Source: Bacteroidota bacterium (GTDB taxonomy: Bacteria; Bacteroidota; Ignavibacteria; Palsa-1295). Taken from it: a stretch of DNA of 64,000 bases. The translations under genes and the position numbers were made by a program. Under the pieces are notes generated by a model, which worked only from the letters and a program-made list of their open reading frames with translations, searched no databases and was not told the origin of the DNA. The DNA lies in NCBI GenBank assembly GCA_021324735.1, contig JAJPIO010000014.1, positions 1 to 64,000 of the forward strand, given 5' to 3'. This document shows, one piece after another, positions 25,531-34,469 of this stretch (positions are counted from its first letter, which is position 1; each line of letters begins with the position of its first letter).

Positions 25531-26505
25531 ATGAAATCCCCTACAATCCTTTGGCTTAAGCGAGTGGCCTTCGCTGCAATGGCAGCAACGGCTCTATCCG
25601 CTTGCGCTGTAAGTCCGGAAGGCCCTGCCGGACCGGGAGCTTCCCACGGGACCCTGGGTTCGAGCAATATGTCTGATTACTACTATCATAAAGATGCTGG
25701 CTGGACGTATGTTTATCAAAACGTAGAGAATATCTACAACAATGATGGCACGACGACGACGCTTACCGGTGCGAACGATACCGTTCGGACGCTTGGCTTC
25801 GATGGTCTTGCATCGAATGGCGATTCGTTATTCCGTTATCAGGTTACCTACCGTGTGCTTTCAAAGTATGCAGGTCGTCAGCCGTTCGATATCTACTATG
25901 TAGGATTGAGTGGTAACACGAGCAGTTCGAGCAATGGGTCGAACGGTGCCTTCGTTGCCGATGGAGTTTCGCTGAATAATATGACGCCAATGCAAAAGCG
26001 TCCGCGTCCTGTATCAACGGATACGATCCTTGCTGGTATTGCTGGTCTTATTCGCACACGTGTCGATGATTTCAGCAATGTAGGAAGCTATGTCTGGCAG
26101 GTGGATACGTTGTGGTGCAGCTCCCATGCGGATTCCGTGTTTATCTGGGAGCATGCAGGTTTGACGGGTCCTATCATCAAGGAGCGTTGCATCTTTACCC
26201 AGAATTTTTCGCAGAACAGCACCTGGACGTATGACGTCATTAATAATCCGAACCCGACAACCTCGTGTGTCGTCGTAACTCCGAACCAGTCGATGACGTG
26301 TTCAACTGGCACGTATCCGTATGTTGTCGATATTCGCATCAAGACGAGCGAAGTCGACGATAAGAACTTCAACCGCGAGTACAAGTGGTATGCATGCGGT
26401 GTCGGTCCGGTCGTTCAGTACGATTGGTGGAAGATCACTTCGGATGGCTCGAATACGATTCAGCAAGATTTTACTCGGTCGCTAATCTCACTTACTCACA
26501 ACTAA
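25531..26505 (+). CDS. Paralogous lipoprotein, module 1
   Basis: A 324-residue protein with a signal peptide and lipobox LSAC (then AVSPEGPAG), so it is a likely outer-membrane or periplasmic lipoprotein. The body is Thr/Asn/Tyr-rich and beta-like. Conserved landmarks shared with the 27136 copy are SHGTLGS-NMSDYYY, NDGTTTTLTGANDTV, LWC-S-H-DS-FIWEH, KERCIF, TSEVDD-NFNREYK and YDWW. Four or five cysteines are conserved, which suggests disulfides. No family is recognised. It ends 38 bases before a strong terminator. Confidence 0.8.
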   Translation: MKSPTILWLKRVAFAAMAATALSACAVSPEGPAGPGASHGTLGSSNMSDYYYHKDAGWTYVYQNVENIYNNDGTTTTLTGANDTVRTLGFDGLASNGDSLFRYQVTYRVLSKYAGRQPFDIYYVGLSGNTSSSSNGSNGAFVADGVSLNNMTPMQKRPRPVSTDTILAGIAGLIRTRVDDFSNVGSYVWQVDTLWCSSHADSVFIWEHAGLTGPIIKERCIFTQNFSQNSTWTYDVINNPNPTTSCVVVTPNQSMTCSTGTYPYVVDIRIKTSEVDDKNFNREYKWYACGVGPVVQYDWWKITSDGSNTIQQDFTRSLISLTHN

Positions 26506-26542
26506 CGCGAACGAGCTCCTTAAGAGAAAGAGAGAAGAACGG

Positions 26543-26570
26543 GCCCCTGATGTTTCAGGGGCTTTTTTTT
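26543..26570 (+). terminator. Rho-independent terminator of module 1
   Basis: GCCCCTGA-tgtt-TCAGGGGC followed by eight T. The same stem sequence terminates module 2 at 28122, so the terminator belongs to the duplicated unit. Confidence 0.93.
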
Positions 26571-26880
26571 GCTGGTTACTCGTCCCGGATCCTATCCCAA
26601 GTGTCCAGTTTTAAGACAGATGCCTCATATAGAGGCATGATTATACATAGTGATTTCAAATTGAAGCTGAGCCTTTTATTTTTAGAAAATTGTTAATGGT
26701 TGAGGATTTCGTTTACACAACCCGTTGTTGTGCGAAAGTGTCGTAAGTGTCGAATTGATTGTCAGAATGTTCTTAGTTTTAAGTAGCTCGCAAAAATAGT
26801 GACCCTGTTCTAAAGTCCGCGTTGCTACGGATTCTTCGAGTCCATTCTTGGCCTGTTAACAATTTATCGAGTATACACTG
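26571..26880. other. AT-rich regulatory region before module 2
   Basis: No gene is seen. It holds a 7-bp hairpin ATGCCTC-atata-GAGGCAT at 26620-26638 and the palindrome TTCAA-A-TTGAA at 26655-26665. TTGGCC/TATACA-like boxes lie just before the ATG, but the spacing to the start codon is too short for a normal leader, so I do not call a promoter. Confidence 0.4.
26655..26665. promoter_or_regulatory. Palindrome TTCAA-A-TTGAA, candidate operator
   Basis: Same half-sites as the palindrome upstream of module 1. It lies 216 bases before the second zinc-ribbon ATG, compared with 241 bases for the first. Shared position and half-sites suggest a common regulator. Confidence 0.35.
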
Positions 26881-27105
26881 ATGTTAAAATCATGTGCAAC
26901 GTGCTCTTATATCGGGAATGATACGGAGCACATCTGTCCATTTTGTAAGGGTGAACTTGCTGTCGGTAAACCCAAACGATCGTCCGGAACGTCAGCATTT
27001 CGAATGCATCAGGTTAACGCACTCATGCAGTGCTCCCGGCAGAAAATAGAACAAGATCGTAATCCGCTCGCTGGTTCGGAAGATCGCTTAAAACTAATTG
27101 CATAA
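26881..27105 (+). CDS. Zinc-ribbon microprotein, module 2
   Basis: A 74-residue protein: MLKSCATCSYIGND then HICPFCK with the same two CXXC pairs as the 25277 copy, then GELAVGKPKR. The C-terminal half is polar and has diverged completely from the first copy. This shows that only the zinc-binding knuckle and the adjoining basic segment are conserved. It lies 30 bases before the second lipoprotein. Unrecognised family; a zinc-binding role is inferred from the motif. Confidence 0.7.
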   Translation: MLKSCATCSYIGNDTEHICPFCKGELAVGKPKRSSGTSAFRMHQVNALMQCSRQKIEQDRNPLAGSEDRLKLIA

Positions 27106-27135
27106 ATTTTTACACGACGAAACTCCTTAATAGAT

Positions 27136-28098
27136 ATGAAATCGCGTTCTCTTATGAGACTACCATTGTTTGGTTTTGCAGTGCTGTTAGGTGCACTGTT
27201 ATCAGCGTGTGCGGTTAGCCCCGAGGGACCTGTTGCTACGGGCTCGTCACACGGCACACTCGGATCAACGAATATGTCCGATTACTACTATCGCAAGACT
27301 GCAGGCTGGGCCTACGTCTTTAGTAATGTGGAGCACATCTATAACAGCGATGGCACCACCACCACGCTTACAGGCGCCAATGACACCGTATTTACGCTCG
27401 GGTACGACGGTCTCGCTCCGAATGGAGATTCGATGTACCGTTATGAGATATCATACCGTGTCCTCAGTTCGTATGCTGGCCGCGGACAGATGTCCATTCC
27501 GTATATATCCTCGATCGGAAACGATGACTCACACGGAGCTTTTGTAGAACCGGGATACTCTGTGAGTGGGATGCAATATTTCTCACATCCGATCTTCCCC
27601 GTCTCTGCAGATACGATCGTGGCTGGCTTCGTCGGTGAAGTTCGCACTCACGTGGATGATTTCACCAATACCGGCAATTACGTCTGGCAGAGAGATACCC
27701 TCTGGTGCACACAACACCTTGATTCCACCTTCATTTGGGAGCACTGGGATCGGACAGGACCGATCGTGAAAGAGCGGTGTATCTTCATCCGCGATTTCGA
27801 TGTGAATCCAACCAATTGGGTGTACGACGTGATCAATAGCCCGAATTTCACAACGAAGTGTCAGGTCGTGAATGCGGACTTTTCTTATACTGGCCCCACC
27901 GGTACCTACGATCATACCGCAGATATTCGTATTAAAACGAGTGAAGTGGATGATATTAATTTCAATCGTGAATATAAGTATTACGCCTGTTTCACCGGCC
28001 CGGTCTATGAATATGACTGGTGGTATGTAACGACCGACGGTTTGACCTCAACAAAGGAGGACTTCGTTCGTACGCTCCAAAAGATTTATCAGCCGTAA
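27136..28098 (+). CDS. Paralogous lipoprotein, module 2
   Basis: A 320-residue protein with a signal peptide, lipobox LSAC and AVSPEGPVA. It aligns with the 25531 product over its whole length, with conserved SHGTLGSTNMSDYYY, DGTTTTLTGANDTV, KERCIF, TSEVDD and NREYKYYAC. Differences cluster in the middle (residues about 115-150) and around TKCQV. Envelope-exposed by inference. It is followed by a terminator almost identical to that of module 1. Function is unknown. Confidence 0.8.
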   Translation: MKSRSLMRLPLFGFAVLLGALLSACAVSPEGPVATGSSHGTLGSTNMSDYYYRKTAGWAYVFSNVEHIYNSDGTTTTLTGANDTVFTLGYDGLAPNGDSMYRYEISYRVLSSYAGRGQMSIPYISSIGNDDSHGAFVEPGYSVSGMQYFSHPIFPVSADTIVAGFVGEVRTHVDDFTNTGNYVWQRDTLWCTQHLDSTFIWEHWDRTGPIVKERCIFIRDFDVNPTNWVYDVINSPNFTTKCQVVNADFSYTGPTGTYDHTADIRIKTSEVDDINFNREYKYYACFTGPVYEYDWWYVTTDGLTSTKEDFVRTLQKIYQP

Positions 28099-28121
28099 GG
28101 CAGACGAGATAAAAGTATCCA

Positions 28122-28148
28122 AGCCCCTGAATTTTCAGGGGCTTTTTT
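28122..28148 (+). terminator. Rho-independent terminator of module 2
   Basis: AGCCCCTGA-attt-TCAGGGGCT followed by TTTTT. It shares its stem with the module 1 terminator. The next gene is convergent. Confidence 0.92.
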
Positions 28149-28162
28149 ATATGGTCAAATTT

Positions 28163-28888
28163 TTAGATCGCTCGCTTAGGATTCGTTGGCCGAATATCGA
28201 TCTCCGAGATCGTGGCATAATCGGGAAGCTGGCAAACCGCGACCACTGCCTCCGCAACATTCTCTGGTCTTAATGCGGCTGGAGCATGAACTGGCTTAGC
28301 GCCAGCCTCTGCAAAGAAATCGGTTTCGACGCTGCCCGGGAAAATAGTAGCAACGCGAATATTGAATTCTCGTACGTCGAGAAAAAGCGATTGCATCAAA
28401 CCTCGTACGCCGAACTTGGAAGCACAATATGCAGCTCCGCCCGAAAATCCATTTTTCCCGGCGAGAGAAGAGATCGTAACGATCGTACCGTTCTTACGCT
28501 GCTTCATTCCCGGCAACACAGCCTGAGATGTCAGGAATACTCCACGAAGATCGGTTGCCAGAAGAGAGTCGAACTCGCCAGCCGACATTTCCTCCACGGT
28601 CTTGAATAGGCCAAATCCTGCATTATTTACGAGTATATCAATGGGGCCGTTGGCCGTTATTGACAAAGAGGTAAACTGCTGGACATCCTTCTCGTCCGAT
28701 ACATTGCAAGTCTGCGCGAAGAATTGAACAGCAGGGAAGAGGTGGTGTAATTCGTCCTGCGCTTTTTCGAGCGATGCCTTCGTTCGGGAACAGAGCGATA
28801 GCTTCAGATCGGCAATTCCTTCCCGTGCAAATCGCTTAGCGATCTCGAACCCGATACCTCGCGATGCGCCGGTAATAAGAGCGTGCAT
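28163..28888 (-). CDS. Short-chain dehydrogenase/reductase (SDR)
   Basis: A 241-residue classical SDR oxidoreductase. It has the NADP-binding TGASRGIGFEIAKRF at the N-terminus, the NNAGFGLF stabilising motif, the catalytic Ser in TISSLAGK, and the YCASK catalytic Tyr-Lys pair. The substrate cannot be told from sequence; the sepiapterin-reductase/3-oxoacyl reductase-like subgroup is plausible. The start codon overlaps the stop of the patatin gene (TAATG), so it is translationally coupled to it. A link to lipid metabolism is therefore possible but is inference. Confidence 0.9.
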   Translation of the reverse strand: MHALITGASRGIGFEIAKRFAREGIADLKLSLCSRTKASLEKAQDELHHLFPAVQFFAQTCNVSDEKDVQQFTSLSITANGPIDILVNNAGFGLFKTVEEMSAGEFDSLLATDLRGVFLTSQAVLPGMKQRKNGTIVTISSLAGKNGFSGGAAYCASKFGVRGLMQSLFLDVREFNIRVATIFPGSVETDFFAEAGAKPVHAPAALRPENVAEAVVAVCQLPDYATISEIDIRPTNPKRAI

Positions 28889-31464
28889 TACAATCTGGAT
28901 CCTAAAGAGAAGTAAAACCGTGGATTATTCAATGCCAAGGAATGGGTCGCTTTTAATGCAATTCCTGAGGATGGATCTCCGACAAGCCGGAAATTTTCCC
29001 CGATACCAAACCGTGCTAAGCCCAAGGGCGTCTTAAGCCCAACTTGTGCACCAATGCCATGCAGCAACGATTCGAACTTGATCTCCGTCGGTTCAGGCCA
29101 CGTAGAACCAACATCATACCGAACGGATACGAACGTGGGAAAAAAGAGTGCATGGGGAATCGCGATCTGGTAGGTCAAGCTGCCCTCCAACATTTGCTTG
29201 CCACGGAGCTCGTATTCGTTCAGTCCATAAAACGACTCCATTCCACCTAGTGCAAACTCTTCCAATCGAGGAAGCAGTTGATCTCCAAACCCAACCCGTA
29301 CTCGAGGTATCATAGTATGCAAGCTCGAAAGTGGGATAGCCTGTTCAAGCTCAGCAAAGACCTTCGTATAATTGGTACCATGGCCAAACAGGTTTAGTCC
29401 TGTTTCTGCATAGCCTCGTGCCAAAGTACCATTATGAGGATAAGCATCATCATCACGGGAATCAATGAGCAGCTCACCACGGGCAGCACGTAATTGGAGG
29501 TCGCCGCGATCCGACGCGCTATCGCGTACACTAAACCAGCGTTGATGTTCACCACGCAGTTCAACGGTGATACGGCCAAGCTGTTCAACCTGTCCGCCGG
29601 CTCTCAGTCGAAGGCCAAGATCGCGTGACTCACGTACGACGTCGATGATGTTACTCGAAAGCCGGTTCTCACTCGATAGGGTTTGCAAAGAATATGCATT
29701 GATATCACGGTAACCGGAATAAACCGTCGCATCGAGCAAGCCAAAGCTATGAAAGAGGCGTGGGGCCGCGATCGTTAGCGAGATCGACCGGGCCAGCGGT
29801 CCCAAGCTTCCCAGGATAGAGGATTCGACTCCACTTCCATTGATATTCTCATTCGCCAATTCCGCCGAGAACTCTGCACCAAATTCGTTGTCGGCAAGGA
29901 CACCTAATCGAATCACATTTCGCGCCTTCGAATGCACGGTCACCAGGATAGCAGGTGAATACGAAGGCATGCGATCCATCCCGATCGTTGTATCATCTCG
30001 ATAAATATACCGGGTGCCGGGCCACAGTGTATCGTACGATACTTGTAGCAGGGCAAAATCGAACAGGCCAGTGCCTGTCAGATTCTTCAAGGCATGCTCG
30101 CCTCGCGACGCTCGAAAGATCTCACCGGTATTGAACGGAAGCTCGCGCAATGCAAAATCAGAATCGGATTCGATATTCCCATGCACGGCAATTCGTCCAA
30201 TATGCCCTTCGTCCATATAGATGCTTGCCCAGCCATACCGCTTCGAAATGACCACGCTATCGATACGAGCAAGCGAGTAACCGTCGGAGCGATAATCGGT
30301 AAGCAACTGCTGCTCGATCGACTTCATGCTACCCGAACGTGTAAGCGGCTTATCCCACAGCGCGGCGTTTCGCACCAAGGCCGAATCAATAACTTGGTCC
30401 GGCAATGCAAATACTCGAATCCGATGGAGCGTAGTGAGGAGCGTATCATCTTGCATCGGAGAGGGTGGATCTACCGTCGAAGCAATGACTCGCTCTATCG
30501 ATGGCAGCATTGTGCGGGCCGCATTTCGACCTGCTTCGATCATTGCAGGTATATTGGCAAAGTCAGTCTCGTCCAATTTACCTAAGGCCGGCGCTATCGT
30601 ACAATCCGAAAGCTTCAGTTCAGTCGCATCTTGCTTCTTCATCATCAGGGTGACTACCTGATCGGCCACATCCCATGGTGTCGAAATAGCATTGCGAGGT
30701 CGTAACGCTGCTGTCGCATTCGAAACGACGATCCGCTCTGCTCCCATGGACTTTGCCACATCCGCAGGAATATTTGCCATCAGCCCGCCATCCATTAAGA
30801 TCGCAGAATCCTCCGGCAGCGGACTAAACCGCAGTGGTAGTGTAGCACTCTCTCGTAGCGCTTGCGTCAAGTCGCCGCTGCTGAGTAATCGCCGCTCACC
30901 GCGAACAATGTCGGTCGTTACAGCGATAAAGGGCACACGGAGATCGCGAAGAAAATCGCGGGGCACGCCGGCGGGCGCGCCAAGCACCATCGAGTTCAAC
31001 AGCATCGTAAGACGTTGCCCGCTGGAGATCGCCTGGGGAAGAACCGGGTCCAGAAAACCGGTGAACCGAAGCGAGAGCAGCGCGTGGTCCATATCCTTCT
31101 GGTTCAGCACGCGCTCCGAACGATGCGATTCGTCCTGGATCTCCAGTACATCCGACCAGTTGATATTCTTCGCAAAGCTTTCGAGCTCCTGCGGAGTGTA
31201 GCCTGCCGCATAGAGTCCGCCAACCACCGCTCCGATACTCGTACCAACGATAAGATCGATCGGTACATGGGCGGAATCGAGCACTTCGAGAACTCCGATA
31301 TGAGCAAACCCCTTGATACCACCGCCAGAGAGCACCAATGCAACGCCCGGGGGGTGGGGAAGTCGGGCCGCTTCCGGCAAGGGTTGAGCACTCGCGTCCC
31401 TCTGCCATATCAGCGATAGCAGCACAAAAACCAATGACAGAGCCGAGAGCGGGCGAATCTTCAT
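28888..31464 (-). CDS. Patatin-like phospholipase with C-terminal Omp85-like beta-barrel
   Basis: An 858-residue surface/outer-membrane protein. A signal peptide (residues 8-26) precedes a patatin lipase domain (about 40-330) with the oxyanion motif SGGGIKGFAHIG, nucleophile Ser76 in GTSIG and Asp225 in DGG. A POTRA-like segment (about 400-480) and a large Tyr/Gly-rich barrel ending FSLGSRL follow. This is the type Vd/PlpD-like architecture, in which the barrel presents the lipase. The ATG at 31464 gives a proper signal peptide; a longer frame starts at 31515. It is coupled to the SDR gene by TAATG. Confidence 0.9.
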   Translation of the reverse strand: MKIRPLSALSLVFVLLSLIWQRDASAQPLPEAARLPHPPGVALVLSGGGIKGFAHIGVLEVLDSAHVPIDLIVGTSIGAVVGGLYAAGYTPQELESFAKNINWSDVLEIQDESHRSERVLNQKDMDHALLSLRFTGFLDPVLPQAISSGQRLTMLLNSMVLGAPAGVPRDFLRDLRVPFIAVTTDIVRGERRLLSSGDLTQALRESATLPLRFSPLPEDSAILMDGGLMANIPADVAKSMGAERIVVSNATAALRPRNAISTPWDVADQVVTLMMKKQDATELKLSDCTIAPALGKLDETDFANIPAMIEAGRNAARTMLPSIERVIASTVDPPSPMQDDTLLTTLHRIRVFALPDQVIDSALVRNAALWDKPLTRSGSMKSIEQQLLTDYRSDGYSLARIDSVVISKRYGWASIYMDEGHIGRIAVHGNIESDSDFALRELPFNTGEIFRASRGEHALKNLTGTGLFDFALLQVSYDTLWPGTRYIYRDDTTIGMDRMPSYSPAILVTVHSKARNVIRLGVLADNEFGAEFSAELANENINGSGVESSILGSLGPLARSISLTIAAPRLFHSFGLLDATVYSGYRDINAYSLQTLSSENRLSSNIIDVVRESRDLGLRLRAGGQVEQLGRITVELRGEHQRWFSVRDSASDRGDLQLRAARGELLIDSRDDDAYPHNGTLARGYAETGLNLFGHGTNYTKVFAELEQAIPLSSLHTMIPRVRVGFGDQLLPRLEEFALGGMESFYGLNEYELRGKQMLEGSLTYQIAIPHALFFPTFVSVRYDVGSTWPEPTEIKFESLLHGIGAQVGLKTPLGLARFGIGENFRLVGDPSSGIALKATHSLALNNPRFYFSLGSRL

Positions 31465-31805
31465 CCTTCGGATGCCTCGAACACTACCACGCCCGGAGAA
31501 ATTGCGGCAGACCAAATGCCAAATTATTTTGATTTTGTTTTTTGAATTCGTTTCATTAACCCTTATCTTTTCCTCATTTTGTTAGGTGCCCATAAAAACA
31601 CCTACAATGTAATACATTCGTTTGGGGAAGTCAAGAGGAAAAAAAGATTTTTTTGAGAGACCATGTGTGCTACCAGAGACCCACAAGCTATTGCCGCTGG
31701 GGACAGATGCGACGGGGATGAGAGAGAGAAGCCCCCATGATGTGCATGGGGGACTTATTTGAACGATAGCTGCACGCTCTTTTGGGCGCGAACAGAGCTT
31801 GATAC
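31465..31805. other. 341-base intergenic region with hairpin
   Basis: AT-rich around 31500-31660, where the promoter of the minus-strand patatin operon is expected. At 31732-31752, CCCCCATG-atgtg-CATGGGGG is a perfect 8-bp GC-rich hairpin that can serve as terminator for the upstream minus-strand gene (31806), although its T-run is weak. No coding frame is seen. Confidence 0.5.
31732..31752 (-). terminator. Candidate terminator of the HEXXGH protein gene
   Basis: Perfect stem CCCCCATG/CATGGGGG with a 5-base loop, about 55 bases after the stop codon of the minus-strand gene. On that strand it is followed by CTTCTCTCTCTC rather than a clean T-run. Confidence 0.5.
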
Positions 31806-33020
31806 TTATTCGTAGAATTGAACACCCGCTCGAAGGATACCGCCCCGATCCAGGGCTTCGCCTTGCACGAAGCCTTTAGTTTTATATCCTGCTTCAAGCA
31901 TAAGTCCTGCATGTTCAGCGAATTTACATGCAAGGTTTACGGTGGCATAGCCACCACCTAACCATCCGCTTGGGCCGGAGTATGTAAAATATGGAGACAA
32001 CACTAACTCTGGTTGCCGCCAAAGGCCAAACTTCCCATCAACCGTAAGCACGCCCATCTTCCATAATCCATGCGTTTCAGCATCGAGGCTCACCGACGTT
32101 CCTAAATCTGCGCTGCCGGCACCGATACGAATGCCTATTACTCGACCAGATTCGACCAAGTTATTATCGAGAGAATATTCATAGCCGAAGGGCGTCAGAT
32201 TGAAGCGGATGCCAGGCAAGTATTTCCATCCTCCCAAAGAGATAAACGGTAACGGGCTGTTCGTTTCGCCTCGTCGAAGATACGTATAAAAGAAAGAATA
32301 AAACCAATCGAGCGTAAGTGGGTCAGCGAGAGAAGCGAGGGATAGCTGCTTGATTCGGTCAAGCGTGATGTTCGGATTGCGATACTGGACTTGCGTAACG
32401 AAGTGTGCAATATCGTTACTGTTGTCGCTAAAAAGGTCATAGGTGCGCAGTGCATAGAGCAGTACGGATAGATGTCCGACAAAATAAATATTCGACTCGC
32501 GGTAGTTGATCGAGCCACGTTCGAGTGCACGTGACCGGATTTCGTCAGAGAGCAATTGCTCGGCTTCCACACCACCGATGTGAACTGCATTCAGTTCGTC
32601 TGAAGAGTTAGGATAATCCCCATAATAGGTAATGCCGCTGCCTGTACCGTAAGGTGGGACTGTGTGAAGTTCATAGGTAACATGATCGTTACCGAATTCG
32701 CGAAGTCGTGCGCCATGACCAAACACTTCGTGCTGAACGAGGTCGACCATGGCATCTTGAATATTCTCCAGAAATATTGTCTTTGTAAGACGATAGAGGC
32801 CGCCCAGGACCCTAGAGCCATAGTTATCCTCATCCGAAAATTTTTGCGGAAGGTATTGTTGCTCGTACTCTATGAGAGCCTCGTTTATGGACGCAAGGTT
32901 ACTAGCGCCCGTAATGCTACTGAAATGATCGTCGAATAAGATCGGATTAATGACTTGTGCGACGAGAAGTTTTGGTGCGAAGACAACACACAGAGCAAGC
33001 AGAGCGAACGAACGAATCAT
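31806..33020 (-). CDS. Secreted/outer-membrane protein with HEXXGH metallopeptidase-like motif and beta-barrel-like C-terminus
   Basis: A 404-residue protein with a signal peptide (residues 1-22, cleavage near VAQ). H97-E98-V-F-G-H102 matches the HEXXGH zinc motif known from dipeptidyl peptidase III (M49). A second acidic motif GGVEAEQ places Glu152 and Glu154 50-52 residues later, close to the His-Glu spacing of M49. From about residue 250 the sequence becomes Gly/Tyr-rich alternating strands ending LRAGVQFYE, resembling a barrel. I recognise no named family. The enzymatic role is inferred from the motif; it could instead be a non-catalytic metal site. An AT-rich TATATTTG box sits directly before the ATG. 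Confidence 0.75.
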   Translation of the reverse strand: MIRSFALLALCVVFAPKLLVAQVINPILFDDHFSSITGASNLASINEALIEYEQQYLPQKFSDEDNYGSRVLGGLYRLTKTIFLENIQDAMVDLVQHEVFGHGARLREFGNDHVTYELHTVPPYGTGSGITYYGDYPNSSDELNAVHIGGVEAEQLLSDEIRSRALERGSINYRESNIYFVGHLSVLLYALRTYDLFSDNSNDIAHFVTQVQYRNPNITLDRIKQLSLASLADPLTLDWFYSFFYTYLRRGETNSPLPFISLGGWKYLPGIRFNLTPFGYEYSLDNNLVESGRVIGIRIGAGSADLGTSVSLDAETHGLWKMGVLTVDGKFGLWRQPELVLSPYFTYSGPSGWLGGGYATVNLACKFAEHAGLMLEAGYKTKGFVQGEALDRGGILRAGVQFYE

Positions 33021-33198
33021 GTTGCAAATATAAGATTGTGAGTGTAATCACATTAGAAAAGTAGAGCGAAGAACGAAAGGTCGAGAAATGACTATGGAGG
33101 CCTTATGTTCTCAAAAATGTAGCAATTCATTGGGGAGCGGAGTACTCAATCCAACGGTTTACAGTACTTAGGCTTTTTACCAATAGCAGAAAACACCA

Positions 33199-34158
33199 TT
33201 GTCTTTACTCGTCGTAGGCTCACTCGCGCTGGATATTATTGAAACGCCGTTTGCAACGCTGGAACAAGCGTTAGGCGGAAGCGCCACGTTCATTTCGTTG
33301 GCGGCCAGTTACTTTAATCCGACCAAACTCGGTGTCGTTGGCGTCGTTGGTGATGATTTCCCCGAGCGAGCATGGGACCTCTTCCGCGATCGCGCGATCG
33401 ATACCTCGGGCATCGAGATCGTGCCCGGCGGCAAGACCTTCTCGTGGCATGGCCGCTATCATTACGACATGAATACGCGGGATACGATCGCGACGAACCT
33501 GAACGTCTTTGCCGATTTCAAGCCGCGTGTGCCGAAGCATTTTAAATCGCCCGACTTTCTGGTGCTCGGCAACATCCAGCCGGACCTTCAGCGAGAAGTG
33601 ATCGAGCAACTGGAAAAGCGTCCGAGACTTATCGTGCTCGATACGATGAATTTCTGGATCACCGGATTTCGAGATAGTCTCGAGCAGACGCTAAAGCTTT
33701 CGAACGCGCTCATCGTCAACGATAGCGAAGCACGTCTCCTCATCGAACATCCCAGCCTTATCGTTGCCGGCCGTCGGTTACAGGAGATGCTGGCAGACGA
33801 TGAGCAGCGGATCGTCATCATCAAAAAAGGCGAGCACGGTGCACTACTGTTCTACAACGAGCATATCTTTTCGGCACCGGCGTTTCCACTCGAAGAGATA
33901 TTCGATCCAACGGGGGCGGGGGATACCTTCATGGGTGGATTTATCGGGTATCTTGCGCGGCGCGGTGCCGTGAGCTATGAGGATGCAAAACGAGCGGTGA
34001 TCTATGGCACCGTACTCGCCAGTTATTGCTGTGCGAAATTCTCCACCGAGGGGATCGAAGATCTCTCGATGGAGCAACTCTTAGAACGTTCTCAGGCCTT
34101 GCGCGCTCTTTGTTCGTTCGAACTCGAAGAAGGCGAACTCTTGGAGACCTTAAGGTAA
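33199..34158 (+). CDS. PfkB family sugar/nucleoside kinase
   Basis: A 319-residue ribokinase-fold kinase that phosphorylates a hydroxyl of a sugar or nucleoside with ATP. Seen are LLVVGSLALDII at the N-terminus, the GGSATFISLAASYF substrate region (PfkB signature 1 in reduced form) and VVGVVGDDFPE. The C-terminal signature DPTGAGDTFMGGF carries the catalytic Asp. The start is TTG at 33199, with no ATG nearby that keeps the family N-terminus. The substrate is unknown. The 3' end overlaps a convergent minus-strand frame by 67 bases. Confidence 0.9.
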   Translation: MSLLVVGSLALDIIETPFATLEQALGGSATFISLAASYFNPTKLGVVGVVGDDFPERAWDLFRDRAIDTSGIEIVPGGKTFSWHGRYHYDMNTRDTIATNLNVFADFKPRVPKHFKSPDFLVLGNIQPDLQREVIEQLEKRPRLIVLDTMNFWITGFRDSLEQTLKLSNALIVNDSEARLLIEHPSLIVAGRRLQEMLADDEQRIVIIKKGEHGALLFYNEHIFSAPAFPLEEIFDPTGAGDTFMGGFIGYLARRGAVSYEDAKRAVIYGTVLASYCCAKFSTEGIEDLSMEQLLERSQALRALCSFELEEGELLETLR

Positions 34159-34469
34159 CGCGGCGTGGTCGCATAGATCGGCGCCGGTTCGAGTAAGGCC
34201 GCGAGTTTCGTTACACGCATTGCGCGAACATTGCCTATAATAGCATAGCCGTTCCGGTCGATCGCAAGGATCGGCTCGCGGACTTCCGAGAAATCGAAGC
34301 GCATCGAACGCGGTCCCTGGAAGCGGTGCAACACGCGGCGAATAAGTCCTTCCCACAGTGCAGGCACTTCCTGTAAGTTCATGCGGATCTGGTCGAGCAG
34401 GTCGGTAGCCGATTCGCCATTCCAGCGAACGACTTTGAAGTAAAGATCGAGAGTGTGTTTGAGCTTCAT
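34092..34469 (-). CDS. Hypothetical protein, convergent overlap with the PfkB kinase gene
   Basis: From the ATG at 34469 this gives a 125-residue protein: MKLKHTLDLYFKVVRWNGES, a helix TDLLDQIRMNLQEVPALWEG, then beta-like EPILAIDRNGYAIIGNVRAM and a Ser-rich tail. The composition is that of a real globular protein, and an in-frame extension to 34592 is less convincing. The last 67 bases overlap the kinase gene on the other strand. It is not recognised and could be a chance frame. Confidence 0.5.
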   Translation of the reverse strand: MKLKHTLDLYFKVVRWNGESATDLLDQIRMNLQEVPALWEGLIRRVLHRFQGPRSMRFDFSEVREPILAIDRNGYAIIGNVRAMRVTKLAALLEPAPIYATTPRYLKVSKSSPSSSSNEQRARKA

